The notes: generated by a model from the letters alone, not told the origin. A DNA stretch of 64,000 nucleotides from Aeromonas veronii (GCF_040215105.1 NZ_CP157875.1:407501-471500), one strand, 5' to 3'. Shown: positions 1 to 13,861, counted from the stretch's first letter. Made by a program: numbers and translations.

Positions 1-21
1 CGACACTTCTTGGGGTTGTAT
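1..21 (+). other. Left arm of the 23S rRNA processing stem
   Basis: The first ~21 bases are complementary, apart from one irregularity near the middle, to bases 2909-2929 just after the 23S gene. This is the long stem that brackets bacterial 23S rRNA and is cut by RNase III. The window therefore starts inside an rRNA operon; the 16S gene and spacer lie upstream, outside the window. Confidence 0.8.
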
Positions 22-2909
<2,888 letters not shown>

Positions 2910-3027
2910 TACAACACCCAAGAAGTGTTCTGGGCCTTGTAGCAAGTGCATGAACTACTCAAATTCAGTGATAGCGACGAGCCAAGAGCGACATCGTTAT
3001 TCACGTCAGCTTTCTAGATTAAGAATT

Positions 3028-3146
3028 TGCCTGGCGGCCATAGCGCCGTGGAACCACCTGATCCCATGCCGAACTCAGAAGTGAAACGCGGTAGCGCCGA
3101 TGGTAGTGTGGCATTCGCCATGCGAGAGTAGGACACTGCCAGGCAC
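3028..3146 (+). rRNA. rrf: 5S ribosomal RNA
   Basis: About 119 nt, starting TGCCTGGCGGCC and ending in the complementary CTGCCAGGCA, so the closing helix I is visible. The internal CATGCCGAACTCAGAAGTG block is the conserved loop B/helix III region. It lies 118 nt after 23S with no tRNA between, as in the simplest gammaproteobacterial rRNA operons. Confidence 0.97.
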
Positions 3147-3156
3147 CTAATTTGAA

Positions 3157-3186
3157 GAAGCCCGCTCATCTGAGCGGGCTTTTTTA
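3157..3186 (+). terminator. rRNA operon terminator
   Basis: A strong hairpin, AAGCCCGCTCA / TGAGCGGGCTT, followed by six T residues just after 5S. It ends the rRNA operon. Confidence 0.92.
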
Positions 3187-3415
3187 TTGACTGAAATTTA
3201 TGCCTGTCCCTCTCACTTCTGCTCACCGCTCCTGTCTGGCTGGATTGCTGATTTCTTTCTCACAACCGTACCGAGCGGGACTGGATGGGGTTGTATCTGC
3301 ACCATAACTCGGTAGAGTAAGGGGCATTCAGGGCTGTCCGTACCATGCTTTCATCTTCCTTCTGGTGCAGTTCGACCCGACCCGTTTTCATTCACCTTCA
3401 GTCAGTGGTATCGAT

Positions 3416-3733
3416 ATGGAACAAGTAAACAAGTCTAGCTTCAACGATGTGTTGGAATATGTGCGTATGTCCCGTCGCCAGAACAAGCTCAAGCGCGAGA
3501 TCGTCGACAACGAGAAGAAGATCCGTGACAACCAGAAACGTGTACTGCTGCTCGACAACCTGAGTGACTATATCAAACCGGGGATGAGCATCGATGATGT
3601 CCAAGCCATCATCGCCAACATGCGTGCCGATTATGAAGAGCGGGTTGATGATCACATCATCAAGAATGCCGAGCTCTCCAAGGAGCGCAAAGAGCTGAGC
3701 ACCAGACTCAAGGGCATGAGCTCCAGCAAGTAA
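3416..3733 (+). CDS. tmaR: TmaR (YeeX/DUF496), polar organiser of PTS enzyme I
   Basis: A 105-residue coiled-coil protein that is nearly collinear with E. coli YeeX/TmaR, including the central [20 protein letters not shown] block (residues ~37-56). In E. coli TmaR clusters at a cell pole and recruits PTS enzyme I there, tuning sugar uptake; its clustering depends on a phosphorylated tyrosine. Tyr73 here (in ADYEERVDD) aligns with that residue. A GTG codon 17 codons upstream (3365) is in frame, but the 3416 ATG matches the E. coli start. The gene stands alone, between the rRNA terminator and its own terminator. The family is certain; the function is carried over from E. coli. Confidence 0.93.
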   Translation: MEQVNKSSFNDVLEYVRMSRRQNKLKREIVDNEKKIRDNQKRVLLLDNLSDYIKPGMSIDDVQAIIANMRADYEERVDDHIIKNAELSKERKELSTRLKGMSSSK

Positions 3734-3752
3734 GAGTTTTTACCTTCTCGAA

Positions 3753-3777
3753 ACACCGGCTTGTAGCCGGTGTTTTG
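3753..3777 (+). terminator. tmaR terminator
   Basis: Hairpin ACACCGGC-ttgta-GCCGGTGT followed by TTTT, 20 bases after the tmaR stop codon. Confidence 0.85.
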
Positions 3778-3946
3778 CATCTGGGCATCAGCTCGGATCT
3801 CTCTGCATACCGAAACAATCGACTCCCATTTTCATAATCGCCCTGTTAACATCTCTTCAAAGCGGTCAATAGTTTTCAAGCCCTTGACTTGAAACGACTA
3901 AGCTTGAATGAAATACAATAAATTGCGCAACCATGGTGGGGCTGAT

Positions 3947-6900
3947 ATGGGCGCATCAAAACAGACGGATTTGAAGACAGTGGCATCTCGGGATTCATCC
4001 GTACCGCATGCGGACGGGCAACAAAAGCGTAAACGCCGTTCCTGGTGGCGTTGGCTGTTCTGCTTCATCTTCTTGCTGTGCCTGGCGGTCGTCATCGCCT
4101 TGGTAGGCTATGAGATGAAGACTTCTCGCCTGCAATCGCAGGAGATCTCTCATTACGCCGCCAAGCTGACCTATCAGCTTGAAGCCGGTCCCAGCAAGCA
4201 GATTATCTTCCCGGATGACGGCCCCTTCGACAAGCGGCTCGGCTATGTGTTGATGCCGATGATCCAGGAGCGGCTCATCCAGCGTGGCTATCAGGTATCT
4301 GAGCAGGTCCGTTTCTCCGATGAGCTCAACAACTATGCCAGCCATGGCTTCTTCGTCCCCTATACCGAGAAGGTGCAGGCCGGATTGACGCTGCACGACT
4401 GTCGTGCCGAGCCTTTCTATCAGTACAAGTACCCGACCCACTACTACCCGGACTTCAACTCGATCCCGCCGCTGGTGATCCAGTCGCTGCTGTTCATCGA
4501 GAACCGGGATCTGCTGAGCAATGAGCAGCCGCTGGCCAACCCGGCGGTAGACTGGCCCCGCTTCGGCAAGGCCGCCCTGTCACAAGTCGGCAAGGCGCTG
4601 GACATGCAGGATCAATCAGCCGGTGGCAGTACGCTGGCGACCCAGGTCGAGAAGTATCGCCACTCCCCGGATGGGCTGACCCTTTCCCCGACCGAGAAGA
4701 TCCGCCAGATGGTCTCTGCGAGCGTCCGTGCCTACCGGCTGGGCCCGGAGACCCTGGAGGCACGCAAGCTGGTCGCCTGGGCTTATCTCAACTCGGTACC
4801 GCTGTCCGCTGCGCCGGGCTACGGCGAGGTTCATGGTCTGGGGGACGGGCTCTGGGTCTGGTTTGGCGCCAATGTAGATGAAGTCAATAGACTGCTGGAT
4901 CCTGAGCGCAATCAGGATGCCACCCTGACCGAACAGGGGTTGGCACTGCGCCAGGTCGTCTCACTGATGATTGCTCACCGCCGCCCTTCTTACTATCTGG
5001 CACAAGGACGAGAGGCGCTGTCGACCCTGACGGATAGCTACCTGCGTCTGTTTGTGCAGGAGGGGATGATTACGCCTGCGCTGATGGAATCGGCACTCAA
5101 GGCCAAGCTGGGATTCCGGGACTTCCTGCTGGCACCGGCGATCACGCGGGTCAACAACAACAAGGGGCTGCAGGTAGCGCGTACCCGTCTCAGCCGTCAA
5201 CTCGGGGTACAGCTCTACGATCTGGATCGCATGGATCTGACCGCAGATACCACTCTCAACATGCCGCTGCAAAACGAGATCTCCCGCTACCTGCAACAGC
5301 TGGCCGATCCCACTTTCGCGTCTCAGGTCGGTCTGTTTGGTGAGCGTTTGCTCTCGCCGGAGAAGACGGGGGACGTGAAGTACAGCTTCACCCTGTTTGA
5401 AAAAACGCCGGAAGGGGTCAAGGTGCGGGTGCAGACCGACAACACGGATCAGCCGTTCGACATCAACGAAGGCAGCAAGCTGGAACTGGGCTCCACCGCC
5501 AAGCTGCGGGTGCTGACCACCTATCTGGAAATCGTCACCGAGCTGCACGACGGCTATGGGGAGATGCCGGCGGAGAACCTGCGCAAGATAGAAGTCTCCA
5601 ATCAGGACAACATCAGCCGCTGGGCCATCGGCTATCTGATGACCGCCAAGGACAAGAGTCTGCCTGTCATGCTGGAGGCGGCGCTGGATCGCAAATACTC
5701 CGCCAGCCCCTATGAAGGCTTCTTCACCGGCGGTGGCATGCACACCTTCAACAACTTCCGCAAGGAGGACAACGGCCGGATTCCCCCCATCCGGGATGCG
5801 CTGCGCGAGTCCATCAACCTGCCCTTCGTGCGGTTGATGCGAGACATAGTGCGCTACAGCCTCTACAAGGAAGGCAATCGCGCCCAGTTGCTCAAGGATG
5901 ACAAGGATCCGCGTCGTACCGAATACCTTGCACGGTTCGCCGACAAGGAAGGGCAGACCTATCTGCTGCGCTTCTGGCGCAAGTATCAGGGCAAGACTCC
6001 CGATGAGCGGCTCGATACCTTCCTGGATGGTCTGAAGCCCAGCGCGGTGCGTCTCGCAGCCGTCCATCGCTATCTAATGCCGGAAGCCTCCCAGACAGAC
6101 TTTGCGGCCTTCCTTGCCAAGCGACTGCCGCGGGAGAAATTGACGGACAAACGGATAGAACAGCTCTATACCAGCTATGGGCCAGGTAAGTATTCACTGC
6201 CGGATCAGGGCTATATCGCGCGGGTACACCCGCTGGAACTGTGGCTGCTCTCCTACCTCAAGGAGTTCGACAAGGCGACCTTTGCCGACGCGGTGGCGGC
6301 CAGTCGCGACGAACGCCAGGAGGTCTACAGCTGGCTGTTCAAGACCCGCCATCGCAGCGCCCGGGATACCCGGATCCGTACCATGCTGGAGGTCGAGGCT
6401 TTCCTCGACATTCATCAACGCTGGGCCAGGCTGGGTTATCCGTTCGATCATCTGGTGCCGTCGCTGGCGACTGCCCTCGGCAGCTCGGGTGACCGACCGG
6501 CGGCCCTGGCCGAGCTTATGGGGATCATCCAGAATGGCGGGCTGAGGGCACCGACCCAACGCATCGAGTACCTGTCGTTTGCCAAGGATACCCCCTTTGC
6601 CACCGTGTTCGAACCGGCCAACGTGCAGGGTACCCGGGTGATGGCGCCCGAGGTGGCGAATGCCCTGCGCAATGCCCTGTCGAAAGTCGTTGAAGGGGGC
6701 ACGGCACGACGCATCGCCGGCGCCTTTGCCCTGCCAGACGGCACCATACTGCCGATGGGGGGCAAGACGGGAACCGGGGATAACCGGATAGAAACGGTGG
6801 GCCGCTATGGCAACGTGACCAGCTCCCTGGCCCGTAACCGTACTGCCACCTTCGTGTTCTACATCGGTGGCGATCACTTCGGCACCCTGACGGCCTACGT

Positions 6901-7030
6901 GCCGGGCAGCCAGTCCGACAAGTTCCGCTTCACCTCGGCGCTGCCGGTGCAGGTGCTCAAGGGGATGGCACCGCTGCTGATGCCCTATCTGCAGCCAGGG
7001 ACCCATACCCAGTGTATGGCTGGCAGCTGA
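3947..7030 (+). CDS. Non-canonical class A penicillin-binding protein (GT51 glycosyltransferase plus transpeptidase-like domain)
   Basis: 1,027 residues. A basic cytoplasmic N-terminus is followed by one membrane segment (~37-54) and a GT51 glycosyltransferase-like region with the motifs FIENRDL (putative catalytic Glu185) and GGSTLATQ (~226-233). The C-terminal half has the transpeptidase triad: SxxK at Ser516-Lys519, SxN at 622-624 and KTG at 940-942. The family polymerises lipid II and cross-links glycan strands in the periplasm. Odd points: the glycosyltransferase motif reads E-N where class A PBPs have E-D, and SxN to KTG spans ~316 residues, far more than in PBP1a/1b, so there is a large insertion. 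I chose ATG 3947 because GGTGGGG lies just ahead of it; ATG 3908 is possible but has no clear ribosome site. The gene is monocistronic. Bifunctionality is inferred and the substrate preference unknown. Confidence 0.85.
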   Translation: MGASKQTDLKTVASRDSSVPHADGQQKRKRRSWWRWLFCFIFLLCLAVVIALVGYEMKTSRLQSQEISHYAAKLTYQLEAGPSKQIIFPDDGPFDKRLGYVLMPMIQERLIQRGYQVSEQVRFSDELNNYASHGFFVPYTEKVQAGLTLHDCRAEPFYQYKYPTHYYPDFNSIPPLVIQSLLFIENRDLLSNEQPLANPAVDWPRFGKAALSQVGKALDMQDQSAGGSTLATQVEKYRHSPDGLTLSPTEKIRQMVSASVRAYRLGPETLEARKLVAWAYLNSVPLSAAPGYGEVHGLGDGLWVWFGANVDEVNRLLDPERNQDATLTEQGLALRQVVSLMIAHRRPSYYLAQGREALSTLTDSYLRLFVQEGMITPALMESALKAKLGFRDFLLAPAITRVNNNKGLQVARTRLSRQLGVQLYDLDRMDLTADTTLNMPLQNEISRYLQQLADPTFASQVGLFGERLLSPEKTGDVKYSFTLFEKTPEGVKVRVQTDNTDQPFDINEGSKLELGSTAKLRVLTTYLEIVTELHDGYGEMPAENLRKIEVSNQDNISRWAIGYLMTAKDKSLPVMLEAALDRKYSASPYEGFFTGGGMHTFNNFRKEDNGRIPPIRDALRESINLPFVRLMRDIVRYSLYKEGNRAQLLKDDKDPRRTEYLARFADKEGQTYLLRFWRKYQGKTPDERLDTFLDGLKPSAVRLAAVHRYLMPEASQTDFAAFLAKRLPREKLTDKRIEQLYTSYGPGKYSLPDQGYIARVHPLELWLLSYLKEFDKATFADAVAASRDERQEVYSWLFKTRHRSARDTRIRTMLEVEAFLDIHQRWARLGYPFDHLVPSLATALGSSGDRPAALAELMGIIQNGGLRAPTQRIEYLSFAKDTPFATVFEPANVQGTRVMAPEVANALRNALSKVVEGGTARRIAGAFALPDGTILPMGGKTGTGDNRIETVGRYGNVTSSLARNRTATFVFYIGGDHFGTLTAYVPGSQSDKFRFTSALPVQVLKGMAPLLMPYLQPGTHTQCMAGS

Positions 7031-7052
7031 TGCCTGCATTCAGAAGATAAAG

Positions 7053-7080
7053 AACGGGGCCAGCTTGGCCCCGTTTTTTA
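7053..7080 (+). terminator. Terminator after the PBP gene
   Basis: Hairpin ACGGGGCCA-gct-TGGCCCCGT followed by six T residues, between the convergent PBP and darP genes. Confidence 0.9.
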
Positions 7081-7122
7081 TCAGTCGGCGACGACTCCGG
7101 GTCGGCGCAGATGAGTCATCAC

Positions 7123-7647
7123 TCACAGCTGATCTTCGATCTCGCCGCGCAGGTACTGGTACATCTCGCGGAAGGCCACCGGCGGCTTGTTCAGCTCCCG
7201 CTCCTTGTTGGCGGTGCGGATAAGCTGGCGAAGCTTCTGGCGATCCAGATCGTGGAACTGGGCCATCAGCTCGTTGAGGGCACTGTCTCCCTCGTTGATC
7301 AGCCGCTCGCGCCACTGTTCCAGCCGGTGCAGGCGGGCATTCACGGTAGAGTGACGCATCTTGATGATGGTGAGCGCCTCGGCGATGGGCTCGATGTCCC
7401 GGCTGCGCATCAGTCGGCCGATGAACTGCAGGTGGCGGCGGAAGGATTCATCCTTCTTGGGTTTGAGTTTGCGACCCAGTTCGACGGCTTCTGCCAGTTC
7501 TTCGTCCAGCGGGAGCTTCTCCAGCTCGCTGTGGCTCAGGGAGACGATCTCTTCCCCCATCTTCTGCAACGCTTCGGCATCGCGCTTGAGCTGGCTCTTG
7601 CTGGGACCCCAATCGTCCAGTTCGTTGTCGTCTTGATACTGACTCAT
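7123..7647 (-). CDS. darP: DarP (YjgA), ribosome maturation protein
   Basis: 174 residues, highly charged and helical, beginning MSQYQDDNELDDWGPSKSQ as in E. coli YjgA. DarP (DUF615) binds late 50S precursors and helps shape the peptidyl-transferase centre. The start at 7647 matches the family length and follows an AAGAG ribosome site; an upstream in-frame ATG (7668) would add only seven residues. It is divergent from pmbA, the same pairing as yjgA-pmbA in E. coli. No enzymatic motif is expected or seen. Confidence 0.94.
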   Translation of the reverse strand: MSQYQDDNELDDWGPSKSQLKRDAEALQKMGEEIVSLSHSELEKLPLDEELAEAVELGRKLKPKKDESFRRHLQFIGRLMRSRDIEPIAEALTIIKMRHSTVNARLHRLEQWRERLINEGDSALNELMAQFHDLDRQKLRQLIRTANKERELNKPPVAFREMYQYLRGEIEDQL

Positions 7648-7759
7648 CGGTCTCTTGATTCCTGTCATTCACGTTGGTGGATATGTTACCAGCTTCTCCC
7701 GCTGGGCGCAGGGGTCTGATATGCTTAGCCCCTTTCCTTTCTTCATACAGATGTGAGTT

Positions 7760-9103
7760 ATGGACCAGCTAGATCAAATTCGCCAGGATCAAGCCCACCT
7801 TGAGGCCGTGGTGGCCGAGGCACTGGAGATCGCCAAAGGGCTGGGTGCCGGGCTTGCCGAAGTATCCATCAGCAAGCAGACCGGTCTGTCGGTGAATACC
7901 CGGGGCTGCGAGCTGGAAAGCATCGAATTCAACAAGGATGGAGCGCTCGGTATCGCTGTCTATCGGGATGGCTGCAAGGGCTCTTCGTCCACCACGGATC
8001 TCGGCAAGGCCGCCATTCGTGCCGCCGTCGAGGCGGCGATGGAGATTGCCCGTCACACCTCCCCCGATGACTGTGCCGGCCTCGCCGATGCGGAACTGCT
8101 GGCCTGGGACGCCCCGGATCTGCAACTGTGCCATCCGACCTTGCTGGATCCGCAACAGGGCATAGAGCTGGCCATCGAGTGCGAGCGGCTGGCGCTGGGG
8201 CGCGATGCCCGCATCAAACACTCCGACGGTGGCAGCTTCTCCAGCCATCTGGGGGTCAAGGTCTATGGCAACAGCCACGGTTTCGTCAAAGGCTATGCGG
8301 CGTCCCGCAACTCCCTGAGCTGCGTGTTGATCGGCGAGCAGGATGGCGACATGCAGCGGGACTACGGCTACTCCTCCAGTCGTACCCTGGAGGGGCTCTG
8401 GAGCCCCCAGCGCATCGCCGACGAGGCGGTGGAGCGCACCCTCTCTCGCCTCGGTGCCCGCAAGATCAGCACCCGTCAGGCGCCCGTGCTGTTCCACCCC
8501 GATACCGCCGCCGGCCTCTGGGGCCATCTGGTGATGGCCATCAGCGGCGGCAACCTCTATCGCAAGTCGAGCTTCCTGCTGGACAAGCTCGGTGAGCAGG
8601 TGCTGCCACAGTGGCTCAACATCCAGGAGTTCCCGCATCTGCTGGGAGGCTTGGCTAGCACGCCGTTCGACGGGGAGGGGGTGCGTACCACAGACATGGA
8701 CATCGTCCGTGACGGCCGCCTGATGAGCTGGCTGCTCACCTCCTACTCGGCCCGCAAGCTGGGGCTGACCACCACGGGCCATGCCGGTGGCATCCACAAC
8801 TGGCAGGTGTCGAACACGGGGCAGGACTTCCAGGGCATGCTCAGGGAGATGGGCACCGGCCTGCTGGTGACCGAGCTGATGGGGCAGGGCGTCAATATCG
8901 TCAACGGTGACTACTCCCGCGGAGCCGCCGGTTTCTGGGTGGAAAATGGTGAGATAGCCTATCCGGTAGAAGAGATCACCATCGCCGGCAATCTGGCCGA
9001 TATGTTCCGCTCCATGGTGGCGGTGGGGACCGACGTGGATGAGCGCTCCAGCCTGCGAACCGGCTCCGTGCTGGTCGAGCAGATGAAGCTGGCGGGCCAC
9101 TGA
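7760..9103 (+). CDS. pmbA: PmbA/TldE, metalloprotease subunit
   Basis: 447 residues, the family's usual length. PmbA (TldE) pairs with TldD to form a protease that matures microcin B17 and degrades the CcdA antitoxin in E. coli. The HExxxH zinc site belongs to TldD and is absent here, as expected. Recognisable conserved parts are the N-terminal VNTRGCELE region (~46-54), the central GNSHGF segment and the C-terminal MVAVGTDVDERSSLRTGSVL block. tldD is not in the window. The gene is divergent from darP and ends at a shared terminator with murA. Confidence 0.95.
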   Translation: MDQLDQIRQDQAHLEAVVAEALEIAKGLGAGLAEVSISKQTGLSVNTRGCELESIEFNKDGALGIAVYRDGCKGSSSTTDLGKAAIRAAVEAAMEIARHTSPDDCAGLADAELLAWDAPDLQLCHPTLLDPQQGIELAIECERLALGRDARIKHSDGGSFSSHLGVKVYGNSHGFVKGYAASRNSLSCVLIGEQDGDMQRDYGYSSSRTLEGLWSPQRIADEAVERTLSRLGARKISTRQAPVLFHPDTAAGLWGHLVMAISGGNLYRKSSFLLDKLGEQVLPQWLNIQEFPHLLGGLASTPFDGEGVRTTDMDIVRDGRLMSWLLTSYSARKLGLTTTGHAGGIHNWQVSNTGQDFQGMLREMGTGLLVTELMGQGVNIVNGDYSRGAAGFWVENGEIAYPVEEITIAGNLADMFRSMVAVGTDVDERSSLRTGSVLVEQMKLAGH

Positions 9104-9133
9104 TCTCCCTTTCAGCCCCAAGCCGATGCGATG

Positions 9134-9165
9134 AAAAAGGCCCCCTCTTGTGAGGGGGCCTTTTC
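9134..9165. terminator. Bidirectional terminator between pmbA and murA
   Basis: AAAAAGGCCCCCTC / GAGGGGGCCTTTT. The A-rich and T-rich flanks let it act on both convergent transcripts. Confidence 0.9.
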
Positions 9166-9189
9166 TATGTTCCGAGCCAGGAGTCGAGC

Positions 9190-10464
<1,275 letters not shown>

Positions 10465-10722
10465 TCAGGAGGGCAATAGGAATTTACGTTCGCGTTTCCA
10501 TTCGGCATCGGTAAAAGCCTTGATGGAGAGAGCGTGGATGGCGTTGCTGGCGATCTTGTCCATCAGCGGGGCATAGATGGCCTGCTGCTTCTTGACCCGG
10601 CTCATGCCGTCAAACATGTCACCGACGGCGATCACCTGATAGTGACTACCGTCCCCTTTGACATGGACTTCGGACAATGGCAAGGCCTCAAGGAGTATCG
10701 CTTCAATTTCAGAGACTTGCAT
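10465..10722 (-). CDS. ibaG: IbaG, BolA-family protein
   Basis: 85 residues with the BolA fold; the [20 protein letters not shown] segment (~19-38) and the C-terminal HALSIKAFT block are family hallmarks. BolA-like proteins pair with monothiol glutaredoxins around Fe-S clusters; IbaG (YrbA) is linked to acid stress and envelope homeostasis. It shares one base with the end of mlaB (TGATG-type junction) and precedes murA, so it is probably translated with the mla genes. Confidence 0.94.
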   Translation of the reverse strand: MQVSEIEAILLEALPLSEVHVKGDGSHYQVIAVGDMFDGMSRVKKQQAIYAPLMDKIASNAIHALSIKAFTDAEWKRERKFLLPS

Positions 10723-10994
10723 TATGCGTCCTCAGTTGTGAGCGGGGTTGATTGAAACAAATTGGCCACCCCGTACAGGTTGGCCAAGGTAAAGAAATCG
10801 TCGGAGGCGCCCACCAGTGTCGGTGTAGCACCCCGGGCCAGCACGGCCTTGGCCCATTTGACCAGGAGCGCGAGTCCGGCGGAGTCCAGGGTGGTGATCT
10901 CGTCGAGGGCGAGCGTATCTTCCTGCCACCACTCGGCACGGCGCTGCCACAGGGCAATCACCTGTGGGGCCTGCAGCTCGCCCGCGAGCGTCAT
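10722..10994 (-). CDS. mlaB: MlaB, STAS-domain subunit of the Mla transporter
   Basis: 90 residues forming a single STAS domain ([20 protein letters not shown], ~30-49). MlaB binds the MlaF ATPase on the cytoplasmic side and stabilises the MlaFEDB complex that moves phospholipids between the membranes. The threonine of the ITTLDSAG segment is in the position of the conserved STAS phosphosite region. It overlaps the end of mlaC by four bases, suggesting translational coupling. Confidence 0.93.
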   Translation of the reverse strand: MTLAGELQAPQVIALWQRRAEWWQEDTLALDEITTLDSAGLALLVKWAKAVLARGATPTLVGASDDFFTLANLYGVANLFQSTPLTTEDA

Positions 10995-11629
10995 GACTTG
11001 ATGACCAGCGGCTTGGCGTTGTGTTCGCGCAACTGGGCGATCACCGCATCGATGCCGTTCTGGCGAATGAGGCCACCGAGCTCGTTCTGCTTGGCAGAGA
11101 GCAGGCTGATCCCTTCGGCGACCATGTCAAAGGCCTTCCACTCGCCGGTCTTGTTGTTCTTGCGCAGCTTGAACTCGAGGAAGATATCCGGCTTGCCGGC
11201 CTCGGTCACGCTGACGTTGACGGCGGTGATGTTGCTGTCACCCACGGCCTTGCCCGGCTGCACCTTGACGGTCTGCTTGTCGAAGTGGGCGAGGGCATCG
11301 GCGTAGGAACTCACCATGTATTCGGTGAACACCTCGACGAAGGCATCACGCTGGGCCGGAGTGGTCTCCTTGATCTGGTTGCCGAGCACCTTGTAGGCGG
11401 CGAAGCGGTTGTCCACGTAGGGCAGCAGCTCCTCGCGGATGATGACCCTCAGGTGGTCCGGGTTGCTCTTGATCTGAGCCTGATCGGCCTTGAGACGGGC
11501 AAAGGTCTGCTTGGCGGCTTGATCCACCAGGGCGTAAGGATCCGTGGCATTGGCCCCTGCGGCCTGAGTGGTCACGGAAAACAGCATGCTGGTCATCAGG
11601 CCCAGCAACAGGGCGATCTTCTTGAACAT
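10991..11629 (-). CDS. mlaC: MlaC, periplasmic phospholipid shuttle
   Basis: 212 residues with a Sec signal peptide (~1-23, MFKKIALLLGLMTSMLFSVT then an AxA cleavage region). MlaC carries phospholipid across the periplasm between the outer-membrane MlaA and the inner-membrane MlaFEDB complex. The body matches the MlaC/Ttg2D fold, for example VIIREELLPYVDNRFAAYKVLG. It lies two bases after mlaD and overlaps mlaB. Confidence 0.95.
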   Translation of the reverse strand: MFKKIALLLGLMTSMLFSVTTQAAGANATDPYALVDQAAKQTFARLKADQAQIKSNPDHLRVIIREELLPYVDNRFAAYKVLGNQIKETTPAQRDAFVEVFTEYMVSSYADALAHFDKQTVKVQPGKAVGDSNITAVNVSVTEAGKPDIFLEFKLRKNNKTGEWKAFDMVAEGISLLSAKQNELGGLIRQNGIDAVIAQLREHNAKPLVIKS

Positions 11630-11631
11630 GG

Positions 11632-12132
11632 TTACTCCTTGCTTGCAGGCGGATTGGTGGCCGGAGACGACTGGCTGTAGAGGAATTTGCCAATCAGATC
11701 TTCCAGCACTATGGCTGATTTGGTGTCTGCGATCATGTCGCCATCCTTGAGCATGCTGGTGCCCATGTCTTCATCGCTGAACCCCGGTGCCAGGCCGATG
11801 TACTGCTCGCCGAGCAGGCCGGAAGTCAGGATGGAGAGGGTGCTGGTATCGGCAAACTCACCGGCCTCTTTTTGCATCAGCAGGGAGACGACGGGCACCT
11901 GGGTCTTGGCATCCAGCTCGATGCTGCTGACCCGGCCGACGACGACACCGCCGACCTTGACCGGCGAGCGTACTTTCAGGCCGCCGATATTATCGAAATG
12001 GGCGCGCAGGGTATAGGTCTCTCCTTCCGGTTTGAAACTCAAACCCGCCACTTGCAGGGCCAATGCCAGAATGGCTGCGATGCCAGCCAGCATGAAGGCG
12101 CCAACCAGGAATTCTACTTTGCTGAACTTCAT
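11632..12132 (-). CDS. mlaD: MlaD, MCE-domain substrate-binding subunit
   Basis: 166 residues: an N-terminal membrane anchor (~8-29) and one MCE domain (~36-115, with GLKVRSPVKVGGVVVGRV). MlaD forms a hexameric ring on the periplasmic face of MlaE that binds lipid. I place the start at 12132, the M of MKFSKVEFLVG, because it matches the family and follows GGTAAAG; the reading frame runs open upstream into mlaE but that extension has no family match. It lies 7 bp after mlaE. Confidence 0.95.
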   Translation of the reverse strand: MKFSKVEFLVGAFMLAGIAAILALALQVAGLSFKPEGETYTLRAHFDNIGGLKVRSPVKVGGVVVGRVSSIELDAKTQVPVVSLLMQKEAGEFADTSTLSILTSGLLGEQYIGLAPGFSDEDMGTSMLKDGDMIADTKSAIVLEDLIGKFLYSQSSPATNPPASKE

Positions 12133-12139
12133 CTTTACC

Positions 12140-12922
12140 TTATCCAAACATGACTGCGGTGAGTATAAAATCCAGACCGAGCACGGCCAGGGATGAGTGG
12201 ACCACGGTTCGGGTGGTCGCCTGACTGATCCCGGCCGAGGTCGGCTTGGCATCATAGCCATTGAAAAGCGCAATCCAGGTGACGACCAACGCGAAGATCA
12301 CGCTCTTGATGGCCCCCTGCATGATGTCATCCTGCCAGTCGACGGATGCCTGCATGGCGGACCAGAAACTGCCCTCGTCCACCCCCAGCAAGTCGACCCC
12401 GACCAGTTTGCCACCGAAGATGCCGATCAGGCTGAACATGAAGGCCAGCAACGGCATGCTGATGACCCCGGCCCAGAAACGGGGGGCCACCACCCGGCGC
12501 AGGGGATCCACTGCCATCATCTCGAGGCTCGAGAGCTGTTCGGTAGCCTTCATCAGGCCGATCTCGGCAGTCAGGGCGGAGCCGGCCCGACCGGCAAACA
12601 GCAGGGCGGTGACCACGGGGCCGAGTTCCCGCAGCAGCGAGAGAGAGACCAGGGGCCCCAGACTCTGTTCGGCGCCGAAATCCTTCAATACGTTATAGCC
12701 CTGCAACGAGAGCACCATGCCGATGAAGAGGCCGGACACCAAAATGATGGCGACGGACTGCACCCCCACCACATAGAGCTGCTGGATCAGCAGCGGGAAG
12801 TGCTTGCGTGGCTGGGGGCGACCGGCCAGGGCATGAAACAGCATGATAGTCGCACGGCCGATGGCGCTGATGAAGTGCACACCGACCCGGCCCAACTTGC
12901 TTACTTGGCTTATCAACATCAC
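12140..12922 (-). CDS. mlaE: MlaE, permease of the Mla phospholipid transporter
   Basis: 260 residues with an amphipathic N-terminus and about five membrane segments. The [20 protein letters not shown] motif (~97-116) is the family's cytoplasmic coupling region, and [20 protein letters not shown] follows. MlaE is the membrane core of the ABC transporter. Two adjacent ATG codons (12922 and 12919) are possible starts; both overlap the mlaF stop codon. Confidence 0.95.
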   Translation of the reverse strand: MMLISQVSKLGRVGVHFISAIGRATIMLFHALAGRPQPRKHFPLLIQQLYVVGVQSVAIILVSGLFIGMVLSLQGYNVLKDFGAEQSLGPLVSLSLLRELGPVVTALLFAGRAGSALTAEIGLMKATEQLSSLEMMAVDPLRRVVAPRFWAGVISMPLLAFMFSLIGIFGGKLVGVDLLGVDEGSFWSAMQASVDWQDDIMQGAIKSVIFALVVTWIALFNGYDAKPTSAGISQATTRTVVHSSLAVLGLDFILTAVMFG

Positions 12923-13719
12923 AGATCCTGTAGCAGGTCGCCTGCCGGAAAATGAAACGGGACAGGACCGTCAGGCAATCCACGCAGGAACTGCTCGACC
13001 TCGGGATTGCGTTCCTCGCGCAGCTGCGCCGGGGTGCCGTGCGCCACCACCTTGCGGTTGGCGATGATATAGGCGTAGTCAGCGATACCGAGCACCTCTT
13101 TCACGTCGTGGGTGACGATGACGGAGGTGATGCCGAGGGCATTGTTCAGCTCCTTGATCAGCTTGACCAGCACCGCCATGGTGATGGGATCCTGACCCAC
13201 GAAGGGCTCGTCATACATGATGAGATCCGGATCCAGGGCGATGGCACGGGCCAGGGCGGCGCGACGGGCCATGCCACCGGAAAGCTCGGAAGGCATCAGT
13301 TTGGCGGCGCCACGCAGTCCCACCGCCTGCAGCTTCATCATGACGATGGTGTGGATCAGCTCCTCCGGCAGGCCGGAATGCTCCCGCAATGGAAACGCCA
13401 CGTTGTCGAACACCGTCATGCCGGTGAACAGGGCGCCACTCTGGAACAACATGCTCATCCGCTTGCGCACCTCGTAGAGACGGGAGCGGGAGAGGGTGGG
13501 GATGTCCTCCCCGTCAAACAGGATATGACCCGATTCCGGTTTCAACTGGCCACCGATCAGCCGCAGCAAGGTGGTCTTGCCGATGCCGCTCGGCCCCATG
13601 ACGGCGGTGACCTTGCCACGGGGAATGGTCAGATTGATCCCGTCATACAGCAGCCTGTCTCCGTGGCTGAAAGTCAGGTCGGAGATGGTGATCAGGTCAT
13701 TGTTCAAACAATTGTCCAT
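12919..13719 (-). CDS. mlaF: MlaF, ATPase of the Mla phospholipid transporter
   Basis: 266 residues, an ABC ATPase. Walker A is GPSGIGKT (42-49), the signature is LSGGM (147-151) and Walker B ends at MYDEP (169-173), with the downstream VTHD histidine. It powers phospholipid movement by MlaFEDB. It is the first gene of the six-gene minus-strand run mlaFEDCB-ibaG, followed by murA. It is divergent from kdsD across a 206-bp gap that must carry both promoters. Confidence 0.96.
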   Translation of the reverse strand: MDNCLNNDLITISDLTFSHGDRLLYDGINLTIPRGKVTAVMGPSGIGKTTLLRLIGGQLKPESGHILFDGEDIPTLSRSRLYEVRKRMSMLFQSGALFTGMTVFDNVAFPLREHSGLPEELIHTIVMMKLQAVGLRGAAKLMPSELSGGMARRAALARAIALDPDLIMYDEPFVGQDPITMAVLVKLIKELNNALGITSVIVTHDVKEVLGIADYAYIIANRKVVAHGTPAQLREERNPEVEQFLRGLPDGPVPFHFPAGDLLQDL

Positions 13720-13861
13720 CCGGTATAAAAGAAGAGCGAATTTTATGGGCTAGTCTAGGTCTAAGCAACATCAAGGAACAACTATTGAGCGCAGATCCGC
13801 CCCAAAAACGCGACAGTTTTATGTAACAAGGTGCGTCAGCAAGTGGGTACCCCGCATCCGA

